Assembly: GCF_900111875.1 (NCBI RefSeq)
Contig: NZ_FOJU01000005.1
Location: forward strand, 62,001-126,000
DNA from: Poseidonocella pacifica
GTDB lineage: Bacteria; Pseudomonadota; Alphaproteobacteria; Rhodobacterales; Rhodobacteraceae
DNA length: 64,000 nucleotides
Reading direction: 5' to 3'
Below are positions 9,312 through 18,192 of the stretch, one piece after another. The translations under genes were made by a program, and so were the position numbers. The notes beneath the pieces are model-generated. The model was not told where the DNA came from. It did no database searches and saw only the letters and a program-made list of their open reading frames with translations. Position 1 is the stretch's first letter, and each line of letters begins with the position of its first letter.

Positions 9312-10100
9312 ATGGATTTCGGAACAGAATTTGAAGGCAAAGCCGTCATCGTCACGGGCGCACTCGGTGTCGTCGGTCGCTGGTTGGCGGAAGGGTTCGG
9401 CAAGGCGGGGGCCAAACTCTGCCTGACTGACATGGATCAGGCGGCGCTCGACACCTTCGCGGAGGAAATCGGCGCAGACGGCAGCTTTGGCTTCGCCTGC
9501 GATCTGCGCGACGCCAATGCGATCGACGCGCTGGTGGCCGAGGTGGGCACGCGTTGGGGCACGGCGGACGTGCTGATCAACAACGCGGGGGTCTATCCAT
9601 CAGGCTTCCTGCTCGACACCGACGCAGAGGCATGGGATCGCATCCTCGACATCAACCTGCGGGCTGTGCACCTGTTGACCCGCGGCATCGCCACCCAGAT
9701 GATCCGGGCCGAGCGCAAGGGCAGTGTCATCAACATCTCATCGGGCGCGGCCCGCAAGATGCGTCTGACCGCGGCGCCCTACAGCATGTCAAAGACGGCG
9801 CTGGACCGGTTGACCAAGGGCTATGCGTTGGAACTGGCGCGCTATGGCATCCGGGTGAACGCGCTGGAGCCGGGTTTCGCTGCGGGATCCACCGCAAGCC
9901 CACTTCCCGAGGAACATGTGCAGCGCGTCACCGCGTCCATGCCACTTGGCCGTGCCTCTACCCCCGACGATGTCGCCCCCGCCGCGATGTACCTCGCGAG
10001 TGAGGCCGCCAGCTTTGTTACCGGCGCGACGTTAACTGTCGACGGCGGCAATTCGATCGGTTCGATGGACGTCTATCAAGACAAGAAGGCCCCCCTATGA
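9312..10100 (+). CDS. short-chain dehydrogenase/reductase (SDR)
   Basis: A 262-residue cytoplasmic NAD(P)-dependent oxidoreductase. The cofactor motif TGALGVVG (around residues 16-23), NNAG, a Ser around 140 in NISSG, and the catalytic YSMSK (Tyr-x-x-x-Lys) are all present; the C-terminus has the usual FVTGATLTVDGG. It starts 3 bp after the permease, and its stop codon overlaps the deacetylase gene, so it is part of the catabolic operon. The position suggests that it oxidises a hydroxyl on the imported compound or on a product of the amidases (inference). Confidence 0.9.
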   Translation: MDFGTEFEGKAVIVTGALGVVGRWLAEGFGKAGAKLCLTDMDQAALDTFAEEIGADGSFGFACDLRDANAIDALVAEVGTRWGTADVLINNAGVYPSGFLLDTDAEAWDRILDINLRAVHLLTRGIATQMIRAERKGSVINISSGAARKMRLTAAPYSMSKTALDRLTKGYALELARYGIRVNALEPGFAAGSTASPLPEEHVQRVTASMPLGRASTPDDVAPAAMYLASEAASFVTGATLTVDGGNSIGSMDVYQDKKAPL

Positions 10101-10981
10101 GTATGCTCGATCTCCCCGCCCCTTACCCATGGCCCGAGGGCAAGACCTCGGCTTTTTGCTTCACGATGGACGTGGATGCGCATTCCCCATGGATGTGGAA
10201 CAATCGGCACGATGTGCCGCAACTCCTGTCGCATTTGGAACAGCGTCATTTCGGCCCCCGCGTCGGCATCCGCAGGATTGCCGATATGCTGAAGCGGTTG
10301 GACATCAAGGGCAGCTTTTACGTTCCGGGCGCGGTGGCTGAGGCGCATCCTTGGATGCTTCCCGCCTTGCTGGATGCCGGGCATGAGGTCGGGCTGCACG
10401 GCTATTTCCATGAGTTGGTGACGGAAGTTTCGGACGAGGAATTCACACGTGTCCTGGAATCCTCGCTGGAGATTTTCGCCCAGCAAACCGGGCGGAAGCC
10501 AAAGGGATTTCGCTCTCCGGCGTGGGAGATGACGCCGCACATGTTGGCCGAGGTGAAGCGCCACGGCTTCTATGACAGCTCATTGATGGGTTATGATACG
10601 CCGCATTCCGTGGATGGTGTCGTCGAGGTGCCGGTGAACTGGGGCACGGATGATGCGATCTTCTTCAAGTTTCTGGGTGGAGGTGATCCCGCCCCGCGCA
10701 GCCCGGCGGAAATCCTAGGCGCATGGACCGAGGAATTCGAGGCCAGCCGCCGCTTTGGTTCGCTCTTCATGCTGACGGTCCATGACTGGATTTCGGGCCG
10801 TGGCGCCCGGCCGCTTATGCTCGAAACTTTGATGGAAAGAGTTCTGGACGCGGGTGATGTCTGGCTCGCCACGGTCGAAGAGGTCGCCGCCCATCACGCA
10901 GCCCATGCGATGGACCGCAACCCGGTCACATCGGACATTCCCGGAACCCTTTTGGAGCATTCGGCATGGACCAGATCGTAA
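10097..10981 (+). CDS. polysaccharide deacetylase family (NodB/PuuE-like) amidohydrolase
   Basis: A 294-residue cytoplasmic protein of carbohydrate-esterase-4 fold. The NodB motifs can be followed: FTMDVDAHS near the N-terminus (metal Asp), GHEVGLHGYFHE (metal His pair), FRSPAWEMT, and LTVHDW near the C-terminus. It has no signal peptide. Such soluble members (PuuE, allantoinase-like) cleave small amides or cyclic ureides rather than polysaccharide. The ATG overlaps the SDR stop codon, and the 3' end overlaps the gamma-glutamyltransferase-like gene by 16 bp. A role in hydrolysing an amide of the imported compound is inferred. Confidence 0.87.
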   Translation: MSMLDLPAPYPWPEGKTSAFCFTMDVDAHSPWMWNNRHDVPQLLSHLEQRHFGPRVGIRRIADMLKRLDIKGSFYVPGAVAEAHPWMLPALLDAGHEVGLHGYFHELVTEVSDEEFTRVLESSLEIFAQQTGRKPKGFRSPAWEMTPHMLAEVKRHGFYDSSLMGYDTPHSVDGVVEVPVNWGTDDAIFFKFLGGGDPAPRSPAEILGAWTEEFEASRRFGSLFMLTVHDWISGRGARPLMLETLMERVLDAGDVWLATVEEVAAHHAAHAMDRNPVTSDIPGTLLEHSAWTRS

Positions 10982-12540
10982 CCGACCGCGTGAAGCAAAC
11001 CTGGACGGTCAGCAAGAAACAGCTTGAAAGTCCGCGCGGGGTGGTTGCCTCCCAGCACTTCGAAGCCGCCGAGGCGGGCGCGCGGGTGTTGGAGGCGGGG
11101 GGTAACGCCATGGACGCCGCGATCGTTGCGGCGCTGGTGCTCTCGGTCGTCGAGCCGTGGCTTAGCGGCGTGGGCGGCGGCGGATTGTTGCTCTGGGCCC
11201 CCGGCGATGGCGGCGCTGTCGACACGCTCGATTTCAATGTCCGCGCAAGTCGCAATATGGATCGCTCGCAATATCCGCTCTCGGGCGGTCACGACGGCGA
11301 TTGGTTCGATTGGCCCTCGGTCGAGGAGGATCGGAACCTCATCGGCTACCCGTCGATCTGCGTGCCCGGTGCGGTCGCGGGTTTTGCTGCGGCGCTGGAG
11401 AAACACGGCACATTGTCTTGGCCGGATGCCCTCGCCCCGGCGATTGAACTGGCCGAACGGGGGATGCGGATCGATTGGTTCACCTCGTTGGCGCTGGCTG
11501 TCGATGCACAGGGTCTGTCGAAATTCGAGCATTCCGCCAAGCTTTTCCTCGACAACGGTCGGCCGCGCCGTGTTCCCAACGGCAAGCAGGTCGATTACCT
11601 TCCCATGCCGACAAAGGCCGCGACGCTGCGACGGCTGGCTCAAGCTGGCCCGCGCGATTTCTACGAAGGTGAGATATCGCGAAGCCTCCTCGCCGACCTG
11701 CAAGCGGGCGGTTCCGTCATCGATGCCGAGGATCTTGCCAGCTTCCGCCCGCACTGGTCCGAAGCGAAGGTAGGGCAATACCGTGACAGCGAAGTTGCGG
11801 TGGTTCCCGGGCTATGTGCGGGGCCGAGTTTGCTCAAGGCGCTGTCGAAAATCGAGACGGAGCTGGAACCGGGCGCATCGGAGGCGGAGGCGGCTGCAAT
11901 CTATGCACGGGCGGTCCGTACAACCTATGAGGACCGGCTGAAGACCATGGGCCATGCCAGCGCGCAGGGCGATTGCACCAGTCACCTTTCAGTGGTCGAT
12001 GCCCAAGGGAACATGGTCGCGCTCACCAATACGCTGTTGTCACGCTTCGGATCGAAGGTCACCTTGCCCGGCACCGGTGTCCTGATGAACAACGGTATGA
12101 TGTGGTTTGATCCGCGCGACGGTGTGCCCAACAGCATCGGACCCGGCGCAAGGCCGCTGGCCAACATGAGCCCGGCGATCCTCCGGCGGGAGGGCCTCCC
12201 CACCCTCGCCATCGGTGCGGCAGGCGGGCGGCAGATCTTTCCCTGTATCGCTCAGTTGATCAGCTACGTTCTGGACCGTGGCATGACATTGGAGGAGGCG
12301 TTTCACGCCCCCCGCATCGACGGGTCCGGCCCGACCATCGTTGTCGATCAGGCCGCGGCCCCCGACGTCGCGGCGGCGGTCAGCCGCGACTATCCCGTCG
12401 TGATCCGCGCCAATGCCCTGCACCCCGTGCTTTTTGCCATTCCGTCGGCGGTTGGCCGTGCGGAGGGACGGAATTATGGTATGGCCCATCCGGTCAATCC
12501 CTGGGCCGCCTGCGCGGCCGAGGGGGCGCGCGATGGCTGA
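10966..12540 (+). CDS. gamma-glutamyltransferase-like Ntn hydrolase
   Basis: A 524-residue member of the gamma-glutamyltranspeptidase family. The autoprocessing and catalytic motif reads DCTSHLSVVD, placing the nucleophile Thr at residue 338; the glycine-rich oxyanion blocks (GVGGGGLLL, PLANMSPAI, GAAGGRQIF) are present. No signal peptide is seen, unlike secreted GGTs, so it should act in the cytoplasm on an imported substrate. Acylases such as cephalosporin acylase share this family, so the true substrate may be another amide. It overlaps the upstream deacetylase by 16 bp and the downstream ATPase gene by 8 bp. Confidence 0.88.
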   Translation: MDQIVTDRVKQTWTVSKKQLESPRGVVASQHFEAAEAGARVLEAGGNAMDAAIVAALVLSVVEPWLSGVGGGGLLLWAPGDGGAVDTLDFNVRASRNMDRSQYPLSGGHDGDWFDWPSVEEDRNLIGYPSICVPGAVAGFAAALEKHGTLSWPDALAPAIELAERGMRIDWFTSLALAVDAQGLSKFEHSAKLFLDNGRPRRVPNGKQVDYLPMPTKAATLRRLAQAGPRDFYEGEISRSLLADLQAGGSVIDAEDLASFRPHWSEAKVGQYRDSEVAVVPGLCAGPSLLKALSKIETELEPGASEAEAAAIYARAVRTTYEDRLKTMGHASAQGDCTSHLSVVDAQGNMVALTNTLLSRFGSKVTLPGTGVLMNNGMMWFDPRDGVPNSIGPGARPLANMSPAILRREGLPTLAIGAAGGRQIFPCIAQLISYVLDRGMTLEEAFHAPRIDGSGPTIVVDQAAAPDVAAAVSRDYPVVIRANALHPVLFAIPSAVGRAEGRNYGMAHPVNPWAACAAEGARDG

Positions 12541-13516
12541 GCCACAGACGCTTGAGATCCGCGATCTCAGCATCGGTGTCGGCGCCCATTCAGTGGTGGA
12601 CGGCGTGGATTTCTCGATAGGGCGGGGCGAGATCGTAGCGCTTGTTGGCGAAAGCGGGTCTGGTAAAAGCCTGACGGCGCTCGCGATCATGGGGCTGCTG
12701 TCCGGATCGGTCCACCAGACTGGCGGCACCGCGACGTTCGAGGGAAAGGCGCTCAACCTCGGCGATGAGGCCGCGATGCAAAAGCTTCGGGGCACGTCCC
12801 TGTCGATGATCTTTCAAGAACCCGTCGCCTCTCTCAACCCGCTGCTCAGCGTGGGGGCGCAAGTGGCCGAAAGCCTCGTAGTGCATGGTCGCGCCTCTGC
12901 AACTGATGCTTGGGACCGTGCGGTAGAGACGTTGCGCGACGTGGGCATTCCCGCACCGGAACAGCGCGCTCGACAACTGCCTTCGTCGCTATCGGGTGGT
13001 ATGTGCCAGCGGGTGATGATCGCCTCGGCCCTGATCGCGGCGCCGCGCCTGTTGATCGCGGATGAACCGACCACCGCGCTTGACGTGACTATTCAGGCAC
13101 AGATCCTGCATCTCATGCGACGTCTGAGGGATGAGACCGATACCTCGGTCCTGATCATCACGCATGACATGGGCGTTGTGGCGTCGGTCGCCGACCGCGT
13201 TTGCGTGATGTATGGTGGCCGGATCGTCGAACAGGCGGAGGTACACGCCCTCTTTGCCGCGCCCCGGCATCCCTATACCAAGCTGCTGCTGTCCACGATC
13301 CCGCGGATGGATGGCCCGCGCAAGACGGAGCTGTTTTCCATCAGCGGTGTGGTGCCCGATGTTTCGGCCTGGCCCGAGGGTTGCCGCTTTCGCACTCGCT
13401 GTCCGCTGGCATCCAATATTTGCGCCACGCGCCCGCCCCTGATTCCTGTGAGTGATGCAGCCCGCGATCACGTTGCCGCATGCTGGCATTCCGATCAGGT
13501 GGAGGGCCTCGCATGA
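12533..13516 (+). CDS. ABC transporter ATP-binding protein (DppD/OppD type)
   Basis: A 327-residue ATPase with Walker A GESGSGKS, signature LSGGMCQR, Walker B LLIADEPTTALD and the OppD-type C-terminal cysteine-containing extension (CRFRTRCPLAS...CATRPP). A longer open frame starts at 12413 inside the preceding gene; ATG 12533 matches the family N-terminus and overlaps the GGT-like gene by 8 bp. It pairs with the next ATPase to power the transporter. Confidence 0.95.
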   Translation: MAEPQTLEIRDLSIGVGAHSVVDGVDFSIGRGEIVALVGESGSGKSLTALAIMGLLSGSVHQTGGTATFEGKALNLGDEAAMQKLRGTSLSMIFQEPVASLNPLLSVGAQVAESLVVHGRASATDAWDRAVETLRDVGIPAPEQRARQLPSSLSGGMCQRVMIASALIAAPRLLIADEPTTALDVTIQAQILHLMRRLRDETDTSVLIITHDMGVVASVADRVCVMYGGRIVEQAEVHALFAAPRHPYTKLLLSTIPRMDGPRKTELFSISGVVPDVSAWPEGCRFRTRCPLASNICATRPPLIPVSDAARDHVAACWHSDQVEGLA

Positions 13517-14523
13517 GCGCGCCTCTTCTCTCGGTCCGAGGTCTCAAGGTGCACTTTCCGGTCGCGACCGGGAAACTCTTTGGAAAAACACCGGTCGTCC
13601 GGGCCGTCGACGGCGTCGATTTTGACCTGCAAGCCGGCGAGACGCTGGGGATCGTCGGTGAATCGGGGTGCGGAAAATCCACGACCGGGAACGCTATTCT
13701 CGGTCTTGCTCCGGTGACCGAGGGCGAGATTATGTTTGATGGTCGCAACGTCGCGGCGCTAACGGGGCGTGACCGTCAGGCGCTGTGGCGCGACCTTCAG
13801 GTGGTTTTTCAGGATCCCGTCTCCGCGCTCGATCCAAAGCGCACCATTGCCCAATCCATCGCGGAACCGCTGGCGATCCATGGGGTTGGAAGGGCTCGGC
13901 GCAAGGAGCGGGTGGATGAGTTGATGGAACTCGTTGGTCTTCGTCCCGGCCAGCGCGACCGTTACCCCAACGAGTTGTCCGGCGGTCAGCGTCAGCGGGT
14001 CGTGATTGCCCGCGCATTGGCGCTCGATCCACGTTTGGTGATCTGTGACGAGGCGGTTTCGGCTCTCGATGTTTCGATCCAAAGTCAGGTGTTGAATCTG
14101 CTGCTACGGCTCCAGCGGGATCTTGGCCTGTCCTACCTCTTCATCAGTCACGACCTCAGCGTGGTGCGCCATATCTCTGACCGGATAGCGGTCATGTATC
14201 TGGGCACGATCGTGGAAGAAGCACCGACGGATGAGCTTTTTGCCCGTCCCCTGCATCCCTATACCGAAGCGCTGCTGAGCGCGGTGCCAATTCCTGATCC
14301 TCTTGCTGAACGGGCCAAGACCGCGCGGCCGCTGCAGGGCGACGTACCCAATCCCATGGACCTGCCCGCCGGATGCCCTTTCGTAACTCGCTGTCCCTTG
14401 CGCGAGACAGGGTGCGAGACGATCAGGCCTGCCGCGGTCGAGATCGAACCGGGGCACCGGCTTGCCTGCCACGTTAGAGAACGCGAGATCACCGGCACCT
14501 CGGCGCTGGACCCGCAACGCTGA
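13513..14523 (+). CDS. ABC transporter ATP-binding protein (DppF/OppF type)
   Basis: A 336-residue ATPase with Walker A GESGCGKST, signature LSGGQRQR and Walker B LVICDEAVSALD, where the usual DEP is DEA. The N-terminus carries the OppF-like insertion before the Walker A (FPVATGKLFGKTPVVRAV) and the C-terminus the cysteine-containing extension. ATG 13513 overlaps the DppD-type stop codon (ATGA), deciding the start against the longer frame from 13480. Confidence 0.95.
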   Translation: MSAPLLSVRGLKVHFPVATGKLFGKTPVVRAVDGVDFDLQAGETLGIVGESGCGKSTTGNAILGLAPVTEGEIMFDGRNVAALTGRDRQALWRDLQVVFQDPVSALDPKRTIAQSIAEPLAIHGVGRARRKERVDELMELVGLRPGQRDRYPNELSGGQRQRVVIARALALDPRLVICDEAVSALDVSIQSQVLNLLLRLQRDLGLSYLFISHDLSVVRHISDRIAVMYLGTIVEEAPTDELFARPLHPYTEALLSAVPIPDPLAERAKTARPLQGDVPNPMDLPAGCPFVTRCPLRETGCETIRPAAVEIEPGHRLACHVREREITGTSALDPQR

Positions 14524-14564
14524 GCGCCCCGCGCAGATACAACCGAATAGAAGGACCCGACATC

Positions 14565-15728
14565 ATGACCGTCATTCCGCAGATCGACTCCTTTGCCGAC
14601 GATCTCACCGAGATCCGCCATGATCTCCACGCGCATCCCGAACTTGGCTTCGAGGAAACCCGCACCGCCGGCATCGTCGCGAAAAAGCTGCAGGCCTATG
14701 GGCTCGACGAGGTGCACGAGGGGATCGGCGGCACCGGGGTGGTTGGTGTGCTCAAGGGCAAGGGTGGTGGAAATCGCTGTGTGGGGCTGCGGGCCGATAT
14801 GGATGCGCTGCCCATCACGGAGGCTTCCGGTGTGGCTTTCGCCTCGCAGAATGCGGGTCGGATGCATGCTTGTGGTCATGACGGGCATACCACCATGCTT
14901 TTGGGTGCCGCGCGCTACCTCGCGGCAACGCGTAATTTCGATGGCACGGTCGTCTTTATATTTCAGCCGGCGGAGGAGGGGCTTGGCGGGGCGCGCCGGA
15001 TGATCGCGGAGGGCCTGTTTGACCGGTTCCCCTGCGATGAACTTTACGGAATGCACAACGATCCCGGCGCAGCGGCTGGCACCGTCGGGATCACGCCCGG
15101 ACCGGGAATGGCCGGCGCGAGCTTTTTTGACATCGCCATCAAGGGCATCGGAAGCCATGCCGCCATGCCACAGCAGTCGCGCGATCCCATCGTGGTCGGC
15201 GCCTCGCTCGTGCAGCAGTTGCAGACCGTCGTCAGCCGCAACACCCCGCCGCTCAAGCCCGTTGTTCTGTCGGTCACGACCTTCAATGCCGGCTCGGCCT
15301 ATAACGTGGTGCCTGATCGGGCGACGATCTCAGGGACGATCCGCTATTTTCATGACGACGTGATCGACATGGCCGAGGCGCGCGTGCGTGAACTCTGCGC
15401 CGGGATCGCGTCCGGGTTCGGGGTGGAGATCGAGGTCGATATCCGAAACGTTTTCGACGTGCTCATCAATGATCCCGATCTCTCTCAGGCCTATGCAAGT
15501 GCCGCCGGGGAGATCGTGGGGGAAGCAAGCACCTCGCTCGAAATAGAGCCGATGACCGGGTCCGAAGATTTCGCGGATATGCTGAAGATCGTGCCCGGCG
15601 CTTATTGCCGGGTCGGCCACGCGGGCAACGTGCCGCTGCACAATCCCGGTTTCGTGCTTGATGACGCGATCCTGCCGGTCGGGGCCTCCATCTTTGCCCG
15701 GATCGTTGAACGGCGTCTTGAGGCTTGA
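14565..15728 (+). CDS. M20-family amidohydrolase (hippurate hydrolase/N-acyl amino acid amidase type)
   Basis: A 387-residue metal-dependent amidase. Motifs are RHDLHAHPELGFEE at the N-terminus, ACGHDGHTT (metal His and Asp), PAEEGLGGAR with the catalytic Glu pair, and a distal His in the C-terminal block VGHAGNVPLHNPGF. It lies 41 bp after the second ATPase, behind GAAGGA, and is probably the last gene of the operon. Members cleave N-acylated amino acids, consistent with an operon that takes up and dismantles an amide-linked compound. Confidence 0.92.
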   Translation: MTVIPQIDSFADDLTEIRHDLHAHPELGFEETRTAGIVAKKLQAYGLDEVHEGIGGTGVVGVLKGKGGGNRCVGLRADMDALPITEASGVAFASQNAGRMHACGHDGHTTMLLGAARYLAATRNFDGTVVFIFQPAEEGLGGARRMIAEGLFDRFPCDELYGMHNDPGAAAGTVGITPGPGMAGASFFDIAIKGIGSHAAMPQQSRDPIVVGASLVQQLQTVVSRNTPPLKPVVLSVTTFNAGSAYNVVPDRATISGTIRYFHDDVIDMAEARVRELCAGIASGFGVEIEVDIRNVFDVLINDPDLSQAYASAAGEIVGEASTSLEIEPMTGSEDFADMLKIVPGAYCRVGHAGNVPLHNPGFVLDDAILPVGASIFARIVERRLEA

Positions 15729-15874
15729 GGGGGCGAGGGTGGCTAGCATCCGCCGCCCCGTGCCATCCTTCTGACCTGCGGCACGGCGAAAGTTGTTTAT
15801 CATCTAGGGTTCCGGGCGGTATGAGCCAGAGAGGCGTCTGACCGCGCCCAGTCTTGTCGCGAAGGAGTTTCCAG

Positions 15875-17065
15875 ATGTCCCGCAGCTCTGCCCAGTTCGA
15901 CTGGTCCGATCCGTTCTTGCTCGGGGATCAGATTACCAGCGAAGAGAGGATGATTCAGGATACAGCAGAGGCATTCGCCCAAGATCGGCTGGCCCCTCGG
16001 GTCGAGACGGCCTATCTCGAAGAACGCACTGACCCGGATATCTTCGCCGAGATGGGGGCCGCTGGCCTGCTCGGTGTGAAGGTGCCCGAGGATTTCGGCG
16101 GCTCGGATGCTTCCTATGTTTCCTATGGGCTGGTCGCCCGGGCTATCGAGCGGGTCGATAGCGGGTATCGGTCGATGCTCTCGGTGCAGTCATCCTTGGT
16201 GATCTTTCCCATTCTGGCCTTTGGATCGGAAGAGCAGAAACAGAAATTTCTGCCCGGACTTGTCAGTGGTGAGAAGATCGGATGCTTCGGCCTCACCGAG
16301 GCGGAGGCAGGCTCCGATCCCGGCGGGATGACGACGCGCGCGGTCAAGACCGAGGGAGGGTACGCGATCACTGGTGCCAAGATGTGGATTTCCAACGCGC
16401 CGATCGCAGATGTTTTCGTGATCTGGGCGAAGTCCGACGCTCATGACGGAAAAATCCGCGGGTTCCTGCTGGAGAAAGGGATGCCCGGTCTGTCGGCGCC
16501 CAAGATCGAAGGAAAGCTCTCTTTGCGGGTGTCGGTGACGGGCGAGATCGTCTTGGATGCTGTGGAGGTGGGCGAAGAGGCGCTGCTGCCCGGTGCAATC
16601 GGAATTTCGGGGCCTTTCGAATGCCTCAACCGTGCGCGCTACGGGATTGCCTGGGGCGTTATGGGCGCGGCGGAGGATTGCTGGTTTCGCGCTCGGAGCT
16701 ATGGGTTGGACCGCAAGCAATTCAAACGCCCGCTGGCGGCAACGCAGCTTTATCAGAAGAAACTCGCGGATATGCAGACAGACATCACCTATGGGCTGCA
16801 GGCTGCGCTTCGGGTGGGGCAACTGTTCGACGAGGGGAGTTTTGCGCCGGAGATGATCTCCATGATCAAGCGGCGCAACACTGGAATGGCGCTTGATGTG
16901 GCGCGCCTTGCGCGGGACATGCACGGCGGCAATGGAATCCAGAGCGGCTACCACGTGATGCGCCATTCACAGAACCTCGAGACGGTGAATACCTACGAGG
17001 GTACGCATGATATTCACGCCCTCATCCTTGGGCGGGCACAGACAGGGTTGCAGGCTTTCACGTGA
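15875..17065 (+). CDS. gcdH: glutaryl-CoA dehydrogenase (acyl-CoA dehydrogenase family)
   Basis: A 396-residue flavoenzyme converting glutaryl-CoA to crotonyl-CoA and CO2 in lysine and tryptophan breakdown. It has the acyl-CoA dehydrogenase FAD segment [16 protein letters not shown], and near the C-terminus RDMHGGNGI and [20 protein letters not shown], the latter characteristic of glutaryl-CoA dehydrogenases and containing the catalytic Glu. The frame also opens at a TTG at 15854, but ATG 15875 has GAAGGAG at 15861 and a normal family N-terminus. It lies about 145 bp after the amidase and looks like a separate unit. Confidence 0.92.
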   Translation: MSRSSAQFDWSDPFLLGDQITSEERMIQDTAEAFAQDRLAPRVETAYLEERTDPDIFAEMGAAGLLGVKVPEDFGGSDASYVSYGLVARAIERVDSGYRSMLSVQSSLVIFPILAFGSEEQKQKFLPGLVSGEKIGCFGLTEAEAGSDPGGMTTRAVKTEGGYAITGAKMWISNAPIADVFVIWAKSDAHDGKIRGFLLEKGMPGLSAPKIEGKLSLRVSVTGEIVLDAVEVGEEALLPGAIGISGPFECLNRARYGIAWGVMGAAEDCWFRARSYGLDRKQFKRPLAATQLYQKKLADMQTDITYGLQAALRVGQLFDEGSFAPEMISMIKRRNTGMALDVARLARDMHGGNGIQSGYHVMRHSQNLETVNTYEGTHDIHALILGRAQTGLQAFT

Positions 17066-17141
17066 TCCAAGCGGGGCGTCTGGGCGCGTTCCGGGTCTAG
17101 CGCGGATACGATAAATCTTGTCACTGTGGCCTGCCGGCATG

Positions 17142-17167
17142 GGAACGGGTGGCACTTGGGCGGCGTT
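17142..17167 (+). promoter_or_regulatory. EcfG-type promoter of the diacylglycerol-kinase-like gene
   Basis: GGAAC (17142-17146), 17 bp spacer, CGTT (17164-17167), matching the general-stress sigma EcfG consensus GGAAC-N16/17-CGTT. It ends 39 bp before the ATG at 17206. Confidence 0.75.
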
Positions 17168-17205
17168 GGATAACCGATGCCCCCAACTGATTGTGACCCA
17201 ACGCC

Positions 17206-18192
17206 ATGAAAGGCTTTCCTCCCCCTGACCACCCGGGCGCCCTGATACAGGAGCGAACGGGGGAGATTTGCCTCGTGATCAACGGCAAATCAGGCAGCCA
17301 GAACAGCGATGGGCTGTCGGACCCTGACGTTTTGTGTGCAACGCTCGAAGAGCGGACCGGACGAAAGGTGGTTCGGGTCAGCCCCGAAGAAGACGGCATG
17401 GTGGAGGCCACCCGCGCAGCGGCGACAGGGGGCTATGCCATGGTCATTGCGGCCGGGGGCGACGGCACCATCGCCGCGGTCGCCAGCGCGATCGTCAAGG
17501 CAGAGCGGGAGGGTTTTCCGCGGCCAACGCTCGGCGTGCTTCCCATGGGGACGTTCAACTTCTTTGCCCGAAGCCTCGGGATTTCAGAGGATCTTGAGCA
17601 GGCTGTCGACGGGCTTGTTACCGGCACGCCGGCACCTGTGGGACTAGGCCAGATCAACGATACCGTCTTCATCAACAACGCCAGCCTCGGGCTTTATCCG
17701 CGCATCCTGCGAGAGCGCGAAGATATTTATGCCAACTGGGGTCGTAGCCGGATCGCGGCATATTGGTCGGTCCTCAGGACGCTCCTTCGCCCGGGTCGAA
17801 CGCTGAGGACCCGCATTCGAGCGGGAGGACGTACCTCTTCGATCCGGACGCAGCTCATATTCGTGGCCTGCAATGCGTTTCAGTTGCGGGAATACCACCT
17901 CTCCGGGGATGACCACGTGAACGCCGGGCGGCTGGCGCTGCTGCACTCCAAGCATGAGAAATCGCTCGCGCTCATATGGGCGACCCTGCGTCTTGCCATC
18001 GGCCGTTCGCGTCCGGGGCGCAGCTTTGGGCTGATTGCGGATAGTGAAATCACCATCGACCTGCGGCGGCGCACAAAAATCCTCGTGGCTCACGATGGTG
18101 AGAAAACGATGATGGCGGGGCCTTTCCGGCTTCAATACCTGACGGACGCGATTGAGGTTGTGGTGCCCGAGGTGCCCAAGGAAGGGCGCTAG
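17206..18192 (+). CDS. diacylglycerol/lipid kinase family protein
   Basis: A 328-residue protein of the DAGK catalytic family. The nucleotide-binding loop GGDGTIAAV lies at about residue 84, with GVLPMGTFNFFARSLGI after it; the C-terminal beta-sandwich follows. Such proteins phosphorylate diacylglycerol, sphingoid bases or other lipids at the inner membrane; the substrate here is unknown. The stop codon overlaps that of the convergent MscS gene by 4 bp. A textbook EcfG promoter lies upstream, suggesting control by general stress. Confidence 0.88.
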   Translation: MKGFPPPDHPGALIQERTGEICLVINGKSGSQNSDGLSDPDVLCATLEERTGRKVVRVSPEEDGMVEATRAAATGGYAMVIAAGGDGTIAAVASAIVKAEREGFPRPTLGVLPMGTFNFFARSLGISEDLEQAVDGLVTGTPAPVGLGQINDTVFINNASLGLYPRILREREDIYANWGRSRIAAYWSVLRTLLRPGRTLRTRIRAGGRTSSIRTQLIFVACNAFQLREYHLSGDDHVNAGRLALLHSKHEKSLALIWATLRLAIGRSRPGRSFGLIADSEITIDLRRRTKILVAHDGEKTMMAGPFRLQYLTDAIEVVVPEVPKEGR

